Positions 43,731 to 52,506 of a stretch of 64,000 bases of DNA are shown piece by piece. The position numbers were made by a program, and so were the translations under genes. Under the pieces are notes generated by a model. The model was given only the letters and a program-made list of their open reading frames with translations, was not told where the DNA came from and did no database searches. The stretch comes from Anaerolineales bacterium (GTDB lineage Bacteria; Chloroflexota; Anaerolineae; Anaerolineales; Villigracilaceae): positions 1,860,001 through 1,924,000 of the forward strand of contig CP129481.1 of NCBI GenBank assembly GCA_030583905.1. Reading direction: 5' to 3'. How positions within the stretch are numbered: position 1 is the stretch's first letter; every line of letters starts with the position of its first letter.

Positions 43731-46424
43731 TTATGCTCGAATGAAAGCCCCAAGGTGATTGGCAACTTCGCGTTCCTTGCCGGGTCTGCCCAGATCCACA
43801 GGGATATTTAAGATGCGGGCTTTGCCGTCAAATCCGCGGATGACCATGGTGGACGAACCGCCTCCATCCATGTTGGCGCCGGTATGCACGCCATAGGAGA
43901 TCAGCAGTTCTGCCAGTTCGGGGAAGGTGACGCCTTCGCTGTAACCGGGCTGGCGTCCGTCCACGACCATCAGGGTCAACCAGCGGGCGTTCTTGCTCAA
44001 GCCGACAGCCGTGCGCGGATTTGGAGCCTGCGCCGCCAGATTCTTCACCACTTTTCCGTCCGCCACAACCATGCGGTCGCCGGAGACCGCGTTGAAGACA
44101 TTTCCTTCAACCGTATTAAAGGAGACTTGATTCTTTTGCCTGATGTGAACCACCGGCTGGATGGTCTTTTTGGGCGAATAGATCTTTCCGCGTGAGGCGG
44201 CATAATCGCTGACTCGTACCGGCTCGCCGCCGTTTGGACACAGAGTGGCGGGATCGTGGGATGCATCCAGATAGCTAAAATATCCGCCGTTGATGGCGAC
44301 ATGCAGCTTGAACTCCTCCAGGAACTTGGACGTGGTGCGCGTGCATAAAATGTCCTTGTCGTTTGGCGATGGTGTGACGAGGAATTCCAATTTGGCAGTC
44401 TGCAGGTCGATCGCCATGACGTGCACGACGATCGGGCGCGGAGATGTCAGGTCCTTTCGCAGGTAGGTGATGCCCGGGAACAGGTTCTGTGTGATGGACG
44501 CGGGACGCGTATTTCCAACCGGCACAAGATAACTTTTCGCGCACCAGCCCGTTTGTCCGTCGAGGCGCTGGATCTGTACCCAGCTCGCATGGGTTGTGTC
44601 ATCCAGCGCGGGAATGGTGTCATTTTTGACCAATGTGCCAAGGATCTTGCTGGTGGCGTTCGGCTCTGTGCGGATGTTCAAGGCGGTGGTATTGACGCGG
44701 TACCACGGTTTGTTCTTGGTATCGTCGGGGATGGGCGGCGGCGGAGGCGGCTCGATCGGACCGGGCGAGTGAACGCTGATCAGGTATTCGCTGGAACTCC
44801 AACCGGTCAGGCTGCCGTTCTGGTTGCGGATCTTCAGCCATGAACCGTCTGCTGTGGAATCGATGCGCTCCACCAGTTCCCCGAAATAGACCAGCCCGGT
44901 CGACTCGTGTTCAAGCCCGGGTCCTTCGCGTACCTTCAAGGAAGAGGCGGTTACCCGGTACCAATTTTCATCTTCGTCATCAGGGGGAGGTTCCGGTGTC
45001 GGCGGCGGATCGGTGGGCTGCAGGAATTCACTGGAACACCAACCGGTCAGGCTTCCATCCGCCTTGCGGATCTGCAGCCACGAGCGGTCTGCATTGGCGC
45101 CGATCTCTTGCACCACCTCGTTGAGGACCACGCTTCCGACCTGCTTGAACGTTGTGCCCGCTCCCTCACGGACGCGCAGCGAAGCGGTGGTGACGCGGTG
45201 CCATTTATCGGTCGGTTCAGGCTCCGGTTCAGGCTCCGGTTCAGGCGTCGGCGGCGGATCGGTGGGCTGCAGGAATTCGCTGGCGCACCAACCGGTCAGG
45301 CTTCCATCCGCCTTGCGGATCTGGATCCACGAGCGGTCTGTGTTGGCTCCGATCTCTTTAACCACATCGTTGAAGATCAAGCCTCCGATCTGGTTGAAGT
45401 TCGTTCCGGGTCCTTCGCGCACCCGCAGGGAGGCGGTGTTGACGCGGTGCCATTTGTCGGTCGGTTCGGGCTCCGGCTCTGGGTTGGGATCAGGCTCGGG
45501 TTCCGGATCAGGTGTCGGGTCCGGCGGCGGGGCGCTGACTCGTTCCAGATAGGCGGCAAAGCTCCAGCCCGTCAGGCTGCCGTCGCGTTTGCGGATGTTC
45601 AACCAGGTCCGGTCTCCGTTCGCATCGATCTCTTCCACAACTTCGTTCAGGAAGATGCTTCCGATCTGGTTGTGGGTCAAGCCGGGTCCTTCGCGGACTT
45701 TTAGCGAGGGGACCGTGACGCGGAAGAACTTGCTGACGGGGTCAGGGTCTGGCGGCGGAGGGGGAGTATCGCCGAGTTTGAAGTGCGCGCGGAAGGCGGC
45801 GAGATCGCCGTTGAAGTAGTTCAGGTCGATGCGGCTGCTTTCCACACCGTAGATGGAGCCGTCGCCGTTTTCGGTGAACTGCCAGAAGGTCCATGTATCC
45901 CAGGGTTTTGGGACGAGCGGTTTGGTCACGCCGTAGTTGGCAACCCAAAGCGGATAGAATTTGAAATAGTTCAACGAACCGGTGGGGATGCCGACCCCTT
46001 GTGTGTTTTGCACCCAGTAATAATATGCGGTGTAGATGCCGACTTCCTTGTTTGGGACGAGTTCCTTGATTCGTTCGAGGAAGGTGTACCAGTGTCTCCA
46101 GCCGCCAAAAGCGCCGCCGTAATTTTCTTCGAAATCGGCAAAGAGCGGGAGTTCGCCGGTGTCTCCGCCGAAGAGCGACGCCCAGAGTTCCGCCTGTCGT
46201 TTGGGGTCGACGCGGCTGTCATAGAACCAGTAGGAGCCGCGCGGCAAGCCCGCCCGTTTTGCCTCGCGCCAATTGACCTTGAAATCGCGGTCTGTCCACA
46301 GGTTTTGCCCGGCGCGGATGATGACGTATTCCGCGTTCTGGCGCATCTTTGCAAAGTCGATGCCCTGCGGGGTCTGGGGATCGTCCTGATAAAAACTAAC
46401 ATCGGTTCCGATGACGTTTGCCAT
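43731..46424 (-). CDS. GH25 lysozyme-like, five SH3b, C-terminal phosphodiester glycosidase-domain protein
   Basis: This 897-aa modular protein starts at an ATG with AAGGAG upstream. Residues 1-215 are a GH25 muramidase domain (D8 in TDVSFYQ; catalytic pair D97/E99 in FADFEEN). Five SH3b modules lie between about 235 and 660, separated by Pro-Glu linkers, four of them with KVREGPG/RVREG-type openings. About 680-897 is a NAGPA-type phosphodiester glycosidase domain (NGGYFSYLD; NMDGGGSSTM). I see no signal peptide, odd for a wall enzyme; export may be nonclassical or the protein may act on lysis. Internal DNA repeats at 45030-45480 reflect SH3b duplication. Confidence 0.83.
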   Translation of the reverse strand: MANVIGTDVSFYQDDPQTPQGIDFAKMRQNAEYVIIRAGQNLWTDRDFKVNWREAKRAGLPRGSYWFYDSRVDPKRQAELWASLFGGDTGELPLFADFEENYGGAFGGWRHWYTFLERIKELVPNKEVGIYTAYYYWVQNTQGVGIPTGSLNYFKFYPLWVANYGVTKPLVPKPWDTWTFWQFTENGDGSIYGVESSRIDLNYFNGDLAAFRAHFKLGDTPPPPPDPDPVSKFFRVTVPSLKVREGPGLTHNQIGSIFLNEVVEEIDANGDRTWLNIRKRDGSLTGWSFAAYLERVSAPPPDPTPDPEPEPDPNPEPEPEPTDKWHRVNTASLRVREGPGTNFNQIGGLIFNDVVKEIGANTDRSWIQIRKADGSLTGWCASEFLQPTDPPPTPEPEPEPEPEPTDKWHRVTTASLRVREGAGTTFKQVGSVVLNEVVQEIGANADRSWLQIRKADGSLTGWCSSEFLQPTDPPPTPEPPPDDEDENWYRVTASSLKVREGPGLEHESTGLVYFGELVERIDSTADGSWLKIRNQNGSLTGWSSSEYLISVHSPGPIEPPPPPPIPDDTKNKPWYRVNTTALNIRTEPNATSKILGTLVKNDTIPALDDTTHASWVQIQRLDGQTGWCAKSYLVPVGNTRPASITQNLFPGITYLRKDLTSPRPIVVHVMAIDLQTAKLEFLVTPSPNDKDILCTRTTSKFLEEFKLHVAINGGYFSYLDASHDPATLCPNGGEPVRVSDYAASRGKIYSPKKTIQPVVHIRQKNQVSFNTVEGNVFNAVSGDRMVVADGKVVKNLAAQAPNPRTAVGLSKNARWLTLMVVDGRQPGYSEGVTFPELAELLISYGVHTGANMDGGGSSTMVIRGFDGKARILNIPVDLGRPGKEREVANHLGAFIRA

Positions 46425-46470
46425 ATGCTCTCTCCTTGTTGTTAGTTGTCAATAAAATTATACAACGGAT

Positions 46471-46824
46471 TTACAGGGCGCTTTCAAAATGTGTGACGAC
46501 CGGCTCGTTCTGCGGCTTCCCCTCGATGGCAATGACATCGATCTGCCAGTGGTCAATGGCGTGTTCGGCAGCGTAGTACTGGGCGGCGTGCAGCATGTGC
46601 TCGCGCTTGCGCGCCGTGATCTGATGTTCAGGTAAAAAATTTTTACTGGATGTCAGTGTTTTGACTTCGATAAAAATGACGATGCCTCCTCGTTGGGCGA
46701 TGATGTCGATCTCGCCGTAGGGCGTGCGCACGTTGCGTGCAATGACTTCATAGCCGCGCTTCGTCACATACCTGACGGCTGTTTCCTCGCCCCAGGCTCC
46801 CACACGCTGGTTGTGCTTCGTCAT
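46471..46824 (-). CDS. YraN/UPF0102 family nuclease-fold protein
   Basis: This 117-aa protein has the restriction endonuclease-like core: GEETAVRYV, YGEIDII (Asp) and FIEVKT (ExK) are the conserved YraN blocks. YraN proteins are found near ribosomal and rnhB loci in many bacteria. Their function is not settled; Holliday-junction or DNA processing roles have been suggested from the fold. It overlaps the GT4 gene by four bases. Confidence 0.85.
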   Translation of the reverse strand: MTKHNQRVGAWGEETAVRYVTKRGYEVIARNVRTPYGEIDIIAQRGGIVIFIEVKTLTSSKNFLPEHQITARKREHMLHAAQYYAAEHAIDHWQIDVIAIEGKPQNEPVVTHFESAL

Positions 46825-48023
46825 GGCTTGAGGCGTTCCATGAACCCGCGCAGGCGCGTCAGCCAGCCTTTCTTTCGTGAAGCCGAGTCCTTGACCAGTT
46901 GTTCATAGTGCTCAAGCATCAACGCGGTGGTGCGCTCGATGGCATAGGCGGAGGAAGCCTCCCGCGCGGATCGGCTCATTTGCTTGCGCAGTTCAAGGTC
47001 AAGGCAGAGGCGGGTCAGTTTGGCGGTGAAGGCGGGCAGGTCGTGCGTGGCGAGGAAGCCCGTCTTGCCATCATCGACCGTATCCCCAACACCGACCGAT
47101 TCGATGCCCATGACGGGCAGTCCCGCGCCCATGGCTTCGATCACCGAAAGCGGGTGCACCTCTGTGACCGAGGCGGTGACGAAGATGTCACACATGGCGA
47201 GGTAGGCGGGCAGTTGGTCGTAGGGGATTTTTCCGATCAGGCGCACATTGTGGGAAACATCCATTTCCTTGACCTGTGCGCGGATCCCCGTTTCATATTG
47301 CTGCACTCCGCCGCCGATCAGCAGCAGATGGACGTTCGGTATGGCTTTTGCGATGCCGGAAAATGACTCCAACAAAAAGGGGATGTTCTTTTCGAGCGCG
47401 ATGCGTCCGGCATAGATGAGCAGGATGTCATCCTTCTGGTAGCCGAATTGTTCGCGCGAAAGCGGTTTGGCGTTGTGGAAGTTGTTCAGGTCCACGCCGT
47501 TGGGTGCGATCTCGATCCTGCCTTCCACATTGAGTTCTCTCAGGACTTTTTCCATGCCTGCCGACGGCGTGATGACGAGATCTACAGCTTTGCAGAAGGG
47601 CGGCATGTAGGCTTGCAGAAGCCCGTGGCTGACCTCGTCCGGCATGAGCGGCAGGTAGGCTTGGGCGTACAGGTCGTAGCGCGTGTGGTTGGTGAACACG
47701 ATGGGGATGCGCAGCGGACGGCAGTAGCGCAGGGCGAGGCGTCCGCTCAGGAAGGGGTGATGCACATGGACGACATCCATGGTTTGCAGCATTTTCTTTG
47801 CGGCGCGCGAATACCGCATGGAGAGGTAGAATCCCGTATCTGCCAGCGGAAGACCCGGACTGCGGATGATGTTTGGTTCGGTGTCCTTGTAATCCACATC
47901 GCCAAACGTGAAGACGAAGACATCGTGCCCGGCTTTTTCGAGATACTGCTTGTTGACCTCGACGTAGTTGGTGATGCCGCTGATATACGGTTTGTAACTG
48001 TCGACCATCATTCCGATTCGCAT
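46821..48023 (-). CDS. GT4 family glycosyltransferase
   Basis: This 400-aa GT-B enzyme has an N-terminal acceptor-binding fold (GMMVDSYKPYISGITNYV) and a C-terminal Glycos_transf_1 domain with LIYAGRIALEKNIPFLLE and the ExFG-like block EVHPLSVIEAMGAGLP that binds the donor nucleotide. Similar proteins transfer sugars to diacylglycerol or glycolipids (1,2-diacylglycerol 3-glucosyltransferase type). The acceptor is not certain. Transcribed with yraN. Confidence 0.85.
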   Translation of the reverse strand: MRIGMMVDSYKPYISGITNYVEVNKQYLEKAGHDVFVFTFGDVDYKDTEPNIIRSPGLPLADTGFYLSMRYSRAAKKMLQTMDVVHVHHPFLSGRLALRYCRPLRIPIVFTNHTRYDLYAQAYLPLMPDEVSHGLLQAYMPPFCKAVDLVITPSAGMEKVLRELNVEGRIEIAPNGVDLNNFHNAKPLSREQFGYQKDDILLIYAGRIALEKNIPFLLESFSGIAKAIPNVHLLLIGGGVQQYETGIRAQVKEMDVSHNVRLIGKIPYDQLPAYLAMCDIFVTASVTEVHPLSVIEAMGAGLPVMGIESVGVGDTVDDGKTGFLATHDLPAFTAKLTRLCLDLELRKQMSRSAREASSAYAIERTTALMLEHYEQLVKDSASRKKGWLTRLRGFMERLKP

Positions 48024-48073
48024 GTGAATATGCTACGGCATGGACAGGTGAATGTCAAGTGGGAGATTGGGCA

Positions 48074-48099
48074 TGGTAGAATCAAAATCCCTTTAGGAG
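48074..48099 (+). promoter_or_regulatory. Promoter and ribosome site of the sulfur-carrier gene
   Basis: TGGTAGAAT at 48074-48082 is the same extended -10 as before the first gene of the window. AGGAGA at 48095-48100 is the ribosome site five bases before the ATG at 48105, fixing this short start over the long in-frame reading that overlaps the GT4 gene. Confidence 0.5.
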
Positions 48100-48104
48100 A
48101 ACGG

Positions 48105-48305
48105 ATGACAGCAAAGTTGATCTTGAGAAACAAGGAATATGAAGTCAGGGCAGGCATGACCCTGCTCGATGCGTTGAAGAAAAGCAATATCGTCCCCGAA
48201 TCCGTGATCGCCACGCGGGACGGCGAAATGATCACCGAGGACGAGATCTTGAAGGACGGCGACGTGATCAAGCTGATCGCGGTGATCTCAGGCGGCGCAA
48301 AATGA
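48105..48305 (+). CDS. ttuB: Ubiquitin-like sulfur carrier protein (TtuB/ThiS/MoaD family)
   Basis: A 66-aa beta-grasp protein with a promoter and ribosome site of its own. Families of this kind end in Gly-Gly, which is thiocarboxylated to donate sulfur. Here the tail is SGGAK, so two residues follow the di-glycine. It overlaps by four bases with a TtuA homologue, so the pair most likely carries out 2-thiolation of U54 (s2T) in tRNA, a mark associated with thermostability. A JAMM-type protease would be needed to expose GG if the extra residues block activation. Confidence 0.78.
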   Translation: MTAKLILRNKEYEVRAGMTLLDALKKSNIVPESVIATRDGEMITEDEILKDGDVIKLIAVISGGAK

Positions 48306-49255
48306 AGTGTCGAAAGTGCGGCGGTAAAGCCTCCCTCAACATGCGCCAGCACAGGCTGGCACTATGCAAGGAACACTTCCTCGAGTGGGTGCCCGAGCAG
48401 ACCGAGCGTTTCATCAAAAAATATCAAATGTTCACGCGCGAGGAGAAGATCCTTGTGGCGGTCTCGGGCGGCAAGGATTCGCTCGCCCTGTGGGATATTC
48501 TCACGCGTCTCGGCTACCAGGCGGATGGTCTGTATCTCGGTCTCGGCATCGACGGCGGCATTGGTTATTCACATGAATCCCAGCGGCTGACCGAAAAATT
48601 CGCAAGCGAGAACAACCTGAAACTGCATGTCCTGGATGTCGAAAAGGAATATGGCAGTTCCATCCCCGTCCTTTCGGAGATCAGCCACCGCGGACATGGC
48701 AAACCGTGCGCCGTGTGCGGGCTTGCCAAACGGCATGAGATGAACCGCATCGCGCGCGACCTCGGCTATGATGTGCTCGCCACCGGTCATAACCTCGATG
48801 ACGAGGCGGCGGTTCTGTTCGGTAACACCATGCAATGGGCATCGGAATATATTCTGCGGCAGGGACCCGTCCTGCCTGCTTCGGACGGGCTGGCGCGCAA
48901 GGTCAAGCCGCTTTGCCGGTTCTACGAGCGCGAAATGACCGCCTACTCGCTGGCGCGCGGTATCGAATACATCTATGATGAATGTCCGTTCGCGGAAGGC
49001 TCGAAGCAGATCTTCTACAAGGAAGCGCTCAACCAGTTGGAGACGGCGCGTCCCGGTGCGAAGCTGACCTTTTATGTGAAGTTTTTGGATGCGAAAAAAA
49101 GCGGGGAATTGTTCATTGATAAGAACATCGAGCAGGCTCATCTGCATGCCTGCCCCAAGTGCGGACAGCCCACGTCCGCGCCGGGCTTGTGTTCATTTTG
49201 CAGGATGATCGAAAAGGCGGACCAGGCAGCCCTAGCGCAGCAGGGTGGCGGCTAA
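48302..49255 (+). CDS. ttuA: tRNA 2-thiolation ATPase TtuA (CTU1/ATPBD3-like)
   Basis: This 317-aa PP-loop protein has an N-terminal zinc finger (C3, C6, C22, H25), the PP-loop SGGKDS, the active-site CAVCG block, GHNLDDEAAVLF and a C-terminal zinc finger (CPKCG...CSFC). This is the TtuA/Ncs6 layout rather than TtcA. TtuA adenylates U54 and accepts sulfur from TtuB through an Fe-S cluster held by active-site cysteines. Its last 24 bases overlap the end of the convergent kinase gene. Confidence 0.87.
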   Translation: MKCRKCGGKASLNMRQHRLALCKEHFLEWVPEQTERFIKKYQMFTREEKILVAVSGGKDSLALWDILTRLGYQADGLYLGLGIDGGIGYSHESQRLTEKFASENNLKLHVLDVEKEYGSSIPVLSEISHRGHGKPCAVCGLAKRHEMNRIARDLGYDVLATGHNLDDEAAVLFGNTMQWASEYILRQGPVLPASDGLARKVKPLCRFYEREMTAYSLARGIEYIYDECPFAEGSKQIFYKEALNQLETARPGAKLTFYVKFLDAKKSGELFIDKNIEQAHLHACPKCGQPTSAPGLCSFCRMIEKADQAALAQQGGG

Positions 49256-50218
49256 CCCGGCTAGGAAAAGTCCCGCCGCGGCGTAGACTGCGATCTGCTC
49301 CGATAGGGAATGCTCGCTTTCGGGCTGGTCGAAGCGTAGCTGGCCGGTGTCGTGAGGCGCATCCTGTTTTCCAAGCAGCGCTTCGCGCAGGACCATCACA
49401 CTGGCGGGACGGTTATCCGGGTGGAGTGACATCGCCCACAGGACGGCTCGTTCCACGTGCGGGCTGAGGCGCGGGTTGATCTCTTTTGGGGGGATCAGGC
49501 TGCGGTTATTGAGGAAGCGTTTGCGGACTTCAGCGGGAGGTTCATTGGTCAGCAGGTGGTAAAGCGTCGCCCCGAACGAGAAGATATCCGCGCGCGGATC
49601 GGTATGGGTGTCATCGCCGCCGTATTGTTCCAACGGTGTGTAGAGCGCCGTGCCCTGACCTTGAATGACGGTGATCGTGACTTCGTCCGGCGCCATGATC
49701 TTGACCAGACCGAAGTCCACCAGTTTGACCAGTCCGCTCGGGGTGAGTTTGATGTTGCTTGGCTTGATGTCACGGTGAATGATGGGCGGGTCCTGCTGGT
49801 GCATATAACTCAGCGCGTCGGCGATCTGGATTGCCCATTGCAGGACTTCCTTTTCGGGCAGGAAGGTCTTGTTGCGGCGGGCTTCCTGCATTCGTTCGCG
49901 CAGGTCCTTGCCCGGCACGTAGTCCATGACGAGGTAATCGCGTGAGCCTTCGGAGAAGTAATCGGAAACCTTGGGCAGGTTGGGGTGGTCGAGACGCGCC
50001 AGCACAGATGCCTCGCGAAAGAACTGCTCGCGGGACTGTGCAAGGATTTCCTTTGGGAGAGCCTGGTTGTTGTGATCGACTTCCTTGATCGCGCATAAAC
50101 GACCCTGCAGGCGGTTGTCCTCCGCAAGGTAAATGCTGCCCGTGCCGCCCTGTCCGATCTGTTCGCGGATGGTATAGCGGTCACGCAGGATCTCCCCATT
50201 CTTTAACGATTGGGGCAA
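49232..50218 (-). CDS. Membrane Ser/Thr protein kinase (PknB-like)
   Basis: This 328-aa Hanks-type kinase has P-loop GQGGTGSIYLAED, the VAIK-like lysine in CAIKEV, HRDIKPSN and DFGLVK, then a short linker and a C-terminal transmembrane helix (about 305-325). No extracellular sensor follows the helix. It is transcribed divergently from an FHA-winged-helix regulator whose FHA domain is a natural phosphothreonine reader for such a kinase. Confidence 0.88.
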   Translation of the reverse strand: MPQSLKNGEILRDRYTIREQIGQGGTGSIYLAEDNRLQGRLCAIKEVDHNNQALPKEILAQSREQFFREASVLARLDHPNLPKVSDYFSEGSRDYLVMDYVPGKDLRERMQEARRNKTFLPEKEVLQWAIQIADALSYMHQQDPPIIHRDIKPSNIKLTPSGLVKLVDFGLVKIMAPDEVTITVIQGQGTALYTPLEQYGGDDTHTDPRADIFSFGATLYHLLTNEPPAEVRKRFLNNRSLIPPKEINPRLSPHVERAVLWAMSLHPDNRPASVMVLREALLGKQDAPHDTGQLRFDQPESEHSLSEQIAVYAAAGLFLAGLAATLLR

Positions 50219-50288
50219 ATCTTCTCCTTTGGGTGCTGCTGGTGCGCTCTGTGCGAAGTGATGTTGTCGGCGTGTATCACTTTGTGTA

Positions 50289-50317
50289 TTGGGAATATAA
50301 AGAACTTACACTATAAT
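50289..50317 (+). promoter_or_regulatory. Consensus sigma-70-like promoter of the FHA regulator gene
   Basis: TTGGGA at 50289-50294 is followed by a 17-base spacer and a perfect TATAAT at 50312-50317. Transcription would start near 50324 and give an untranslated leader of about 80 bases before the ATG at 50403. It is one of the best promoter matches seen in the window. Confidence 0.7.
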
Positions 50318-50402
50318 CATGCACAGAACGCCGCTTTTCTGCTATATTATAAACGCCTTTGGTGATGTGGAGTATTACGCTTTTGTTGGGATTTATTGAA
50401 CG

Positions 50403-51095
50403 ATGAAATTATTACAGCAGGCAGCCAACGAGGAGATTATGGAACACGATGATGAGTATCCCATTCTAGTTGCGCAGGATGGACCGCTCAAGGGACAGCG
50501 CTGGGCGCTCAGCCGCACGTTGATGGTGGGACGCGATCCCGGTTGTGACATTCAGGTTCAGGACAGGCAGGTTTCACGCTTCCATGTGCGCATCACGCCC
50601 ACGCCCGAAGGCGTGATCGTCGAAGACCTAGGGAGCAAGAACGGCACCAATCACAACGGCACGGAACTCTCCGCGCCGGTCATGTTGCAGGACGGTGATC
50701 TGTTCGGCATTGCGCTTGCCCAGCAATTCCTTTTTCTCACCTCCGACGCCACCATGCCGCTCGCGGAAGGCGGACCGCGCGCTGGTCGCCTGTTGATGGA
50801 CCAGAAATCCCGTCAGGTGTGGGTCAATCAACAGCAGGTCGCGCCGCCGTTATCCGCCCAGCAGTTCAGGTTGTTGTGGAAGTTGTACGAGAAACAGGGA
50901 CAGGTCATCAGCCGCGCGGAGCTGGTAAGCGTGGTCTGGGGCGATGAACAGATGGCGGGCGTTTCCGACCAGGCATTGGACGCGTTGATCCGCCGCCTGC
51001 GTGACCGCCTCGCCGTGCTCGATCCTAGTCATCAATTCATAAACACAGTGCGCGGACATGGTCTGCGCCTCGATAATCCCCCCGTAGGCGAGTAA
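50403..51095 (+). CDS. FHA domain plus winged-helix response-regulator-type DNA-binding protein
   Basis: This 230-aa protein has an FHA domain (about 25-105; GRDPGCDIQVQDRQVSRFH and GSKNGT carry the phosphothreonine-binding Arg, Ser and Asn) and a C-terminal OmpR-type winged helix (about 125-225). Start could also be Met13 at 50439, but its GAGGAG is only three bases away. In M. tuberculosis EmbR, an FHA regulator is controlled by kinase PknH; here the domain order is reversed. Likely a transcription factor switched by the divergent kinase. Confidence 0.85.
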   Translation: MKLLQQAANEEIMEHDDEYPILVAQDGPLKGQRWALSRTLMVGRDPGCDIQVQDRQVSRFHVRITPTPEGVIVEDLGSKNGTNHNGTELSAPVMLQDGDLFGIALAQQFLFLTSDATMPLAEGGPRAGRLLMDQKSRQVWVNQQQVAPPLSAQQFRLLWKLYEKQGQVISRAELVSVVWGDEQMAGVSDQALDALIRRLRDRLAVLDPSHQFINTVRGHGLRLDNPPVGE

Positions 51096-51102
51096 AAAAA
51101 AC

Positions 51103-51576
51103 ATGGATGCCCAATCAGAGAAACTGCTTGCACATATCATTCGCAACACCCGCGTCGCCTCGCTGGCGACCCTGCGCGATGACGCGCCGCAGGTCTCCAT
51201 GGTGGCGTACGTCACGAACGACGATTTTTCCCTGTATCATATTTTTGTCAGTCGTCTGGCACAGCATACCGTGGACATGCAAAAGGACAAACGCGTGGCG
51301 CTGCTGATCGCCGAACCCGATGACAGCCGCGAAGACCCGCAAACGCTGGCGCGCGTCTCCATTCGCGGCACAGCGGAGGTCGTTCAGAACGGCGAACCCG
51401 GCTACACTCCCCTGCGCGATCAATATCTCGCCCGTTTTCCACAAGCGGAGCAGTTATTCCAGCTTGCCGATTTCAATTTCTGGCGCATCAAACCCAAGGG
51501 CGGACGTTTCGTGGCGGGCTTTGCGAAGGCATACAACATCACGCCCGAAACGCTCAAAAAAGTTTCCAGCAGATAG
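51103..51576 (+). CDS. Pyridoxamine 5'-phosphate oxidase-family flavoprotein
   Basis: This 157-aa split-barrel protein resembles PPOX/heme-utilisation proteins (start SEKLLAHIIRNTRVASLATL). It starts seven bases after the FHA gene and shares its operon. The C-terminal HugZ or PdxH residues for pyridoxal chemistry are not evident, so FMN, F420 or heme binding are all possible. Confidence 0.72.
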   Translation: MDAQSEKLLAHIIRNTRVASLATLRDDAPQVSMVAYVTNDDFSLYHIFVSRLAQHTVDMQKDKRVALLIAEPDDSREDPQTLARVSIRGTAEVVQNGEPGYTPLRDQYLARFPQAEQLFQLADFNFWRIKPKGGRFVAGFAKAYNITPETLKKVSSR

Positions 51577-51599
51577 GCGCAAAACGTCTTGAACGATAC

Positions 51600-51625
51600 A
51601 CCCTGTGCCATCGCTCAGGGTTTTT
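51600..51625 (+). terminator. Terminator after the PPOX gene
   Basis: ACCCTG at 51600-51605 and CAGGGT at 51616-51621 form a 6-bp stem followed by a run of T. It is weaker than others in the window, and the next gene begins 17 bases later. Confidence 0.5.
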
Positions 51626-51642
51626 ATGCTTTGGAGGTATGA

Positions 51643-52452
51643 ATGGAACCGCTTAAACTGTTAGCCGTATTTGCACACCCTGATGACGAATCGATGGGGA
51701 TGGGCGCCACGCTGGCGAAGTATGCCGCCGAAGGCGTGGAGACGCACCTCGTCTGCGCTTCACGCGGGGAACGAGGCTGGGGAGGTCCCGCCGAACAGGA
51801 TCCCGGTCTGGAGGGACTCGGCAGGATCCGCACACAGGAATTGGAGAACGCGGTTGCCCTGCTCGGCATGAAGAGCCTGTCCTTCCTCGGCTACGTGGAC
51901 GGAGACGTGGATCAGGCGCCTCATGCCGAAGCCATCGGCAGGATCGTCACGCACATCCGCCGCATCCGCCCGCAGGTGGTGGTGACCTTCCCGCATGACG
52001 GTATCTACGGGCATCCCGACCATATTGCCATCGGACAGTTCGCAACCGCCGCCATCGTCTGCGCCGCGGATGCGGATTACAAAGACCCGCAGGACCTGCC
52101 ATCCCACCGCGTATCGAAATTGTATTACATGGTGGACAGCGAAGAGTTCGTGCAGATGGTCATGCCGTTCTTCGATGAGATCACCTTCCCCGTGGACGGT
52201 CAGATGCGCGAAGAGTCGCCGTGGAAGGAGTGGATGATCACCACGCGCATCGAAACGACCGAATACTGCCGCACCGCCTGGCGTGCCATCCGCTGCCATC
52301 GAACCCAAGTGGGGTCGCTTGGCAGGCTCGCCGAATTGGACGAGGACTCCGCCATTCCCATCCTTGCCAAACAAGGTACCTTCTACCGCGCCTTCAGCCT
52401 TGTCAACGGCGGCAGGCAGGTCGAAACGGACTTGTTCGAAGGCTTGCGATAG
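51643..52452 (+). CDS. PIG-L/LmbE-family zinc deacetylase
   Basis: The 269-aa protein has a GGAG ribosome site and opens with the metal-binding AHPDDE (His and Asp ligands, Asp base) near residue 8. FPHDGIYGHPDH near 110-120 provides the other ligands. Family members deacetylate GlcNAc-linked substrates such as GlcNAc-inositol (MshB) or GlcNAc-malate (BshB), or related glycoconjugates. There is no thiol-biosynthesis context here, so the acceptor is open. Confidence 0.83.
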   Translation: MEPLKLLAVFAHPDDESMGMGATLAKYAAEGVETHLVCASRGERGWGGPAEQDPGLEGLGRIRTQELENAVALLGMKSLSFLGYVDGDVDQAPHAEAIGRIVTHIRRIRPQVVVTFPHDGIYGHPDHIAIGQFATAAIVCAADADYKDPQDLPSHRVSKLYYMVDSEEFVQMVMPFFDEITFPVDGQMREESPWKEWMITTRIETTEYCRTAWRAIRCHRTQVGSLGRLAELDEDSAIPILAKQGTFYRAFSLVNGGRQVETDLFEGLR

Positions 52453-52506
52453 ATGTCCGCTTGCCCAAATGCGCCCGCCGCAGCACCCGGTGGAGGTAAA
52501 GTTTGA

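Noticed and set aside
45030..45480. DNA repeats in the GH25 gene considered as a mobile or regulatory repeat
   Set aside because: They correspond to duplicated SH3b modules and Pro-Glu linkers in the protein.
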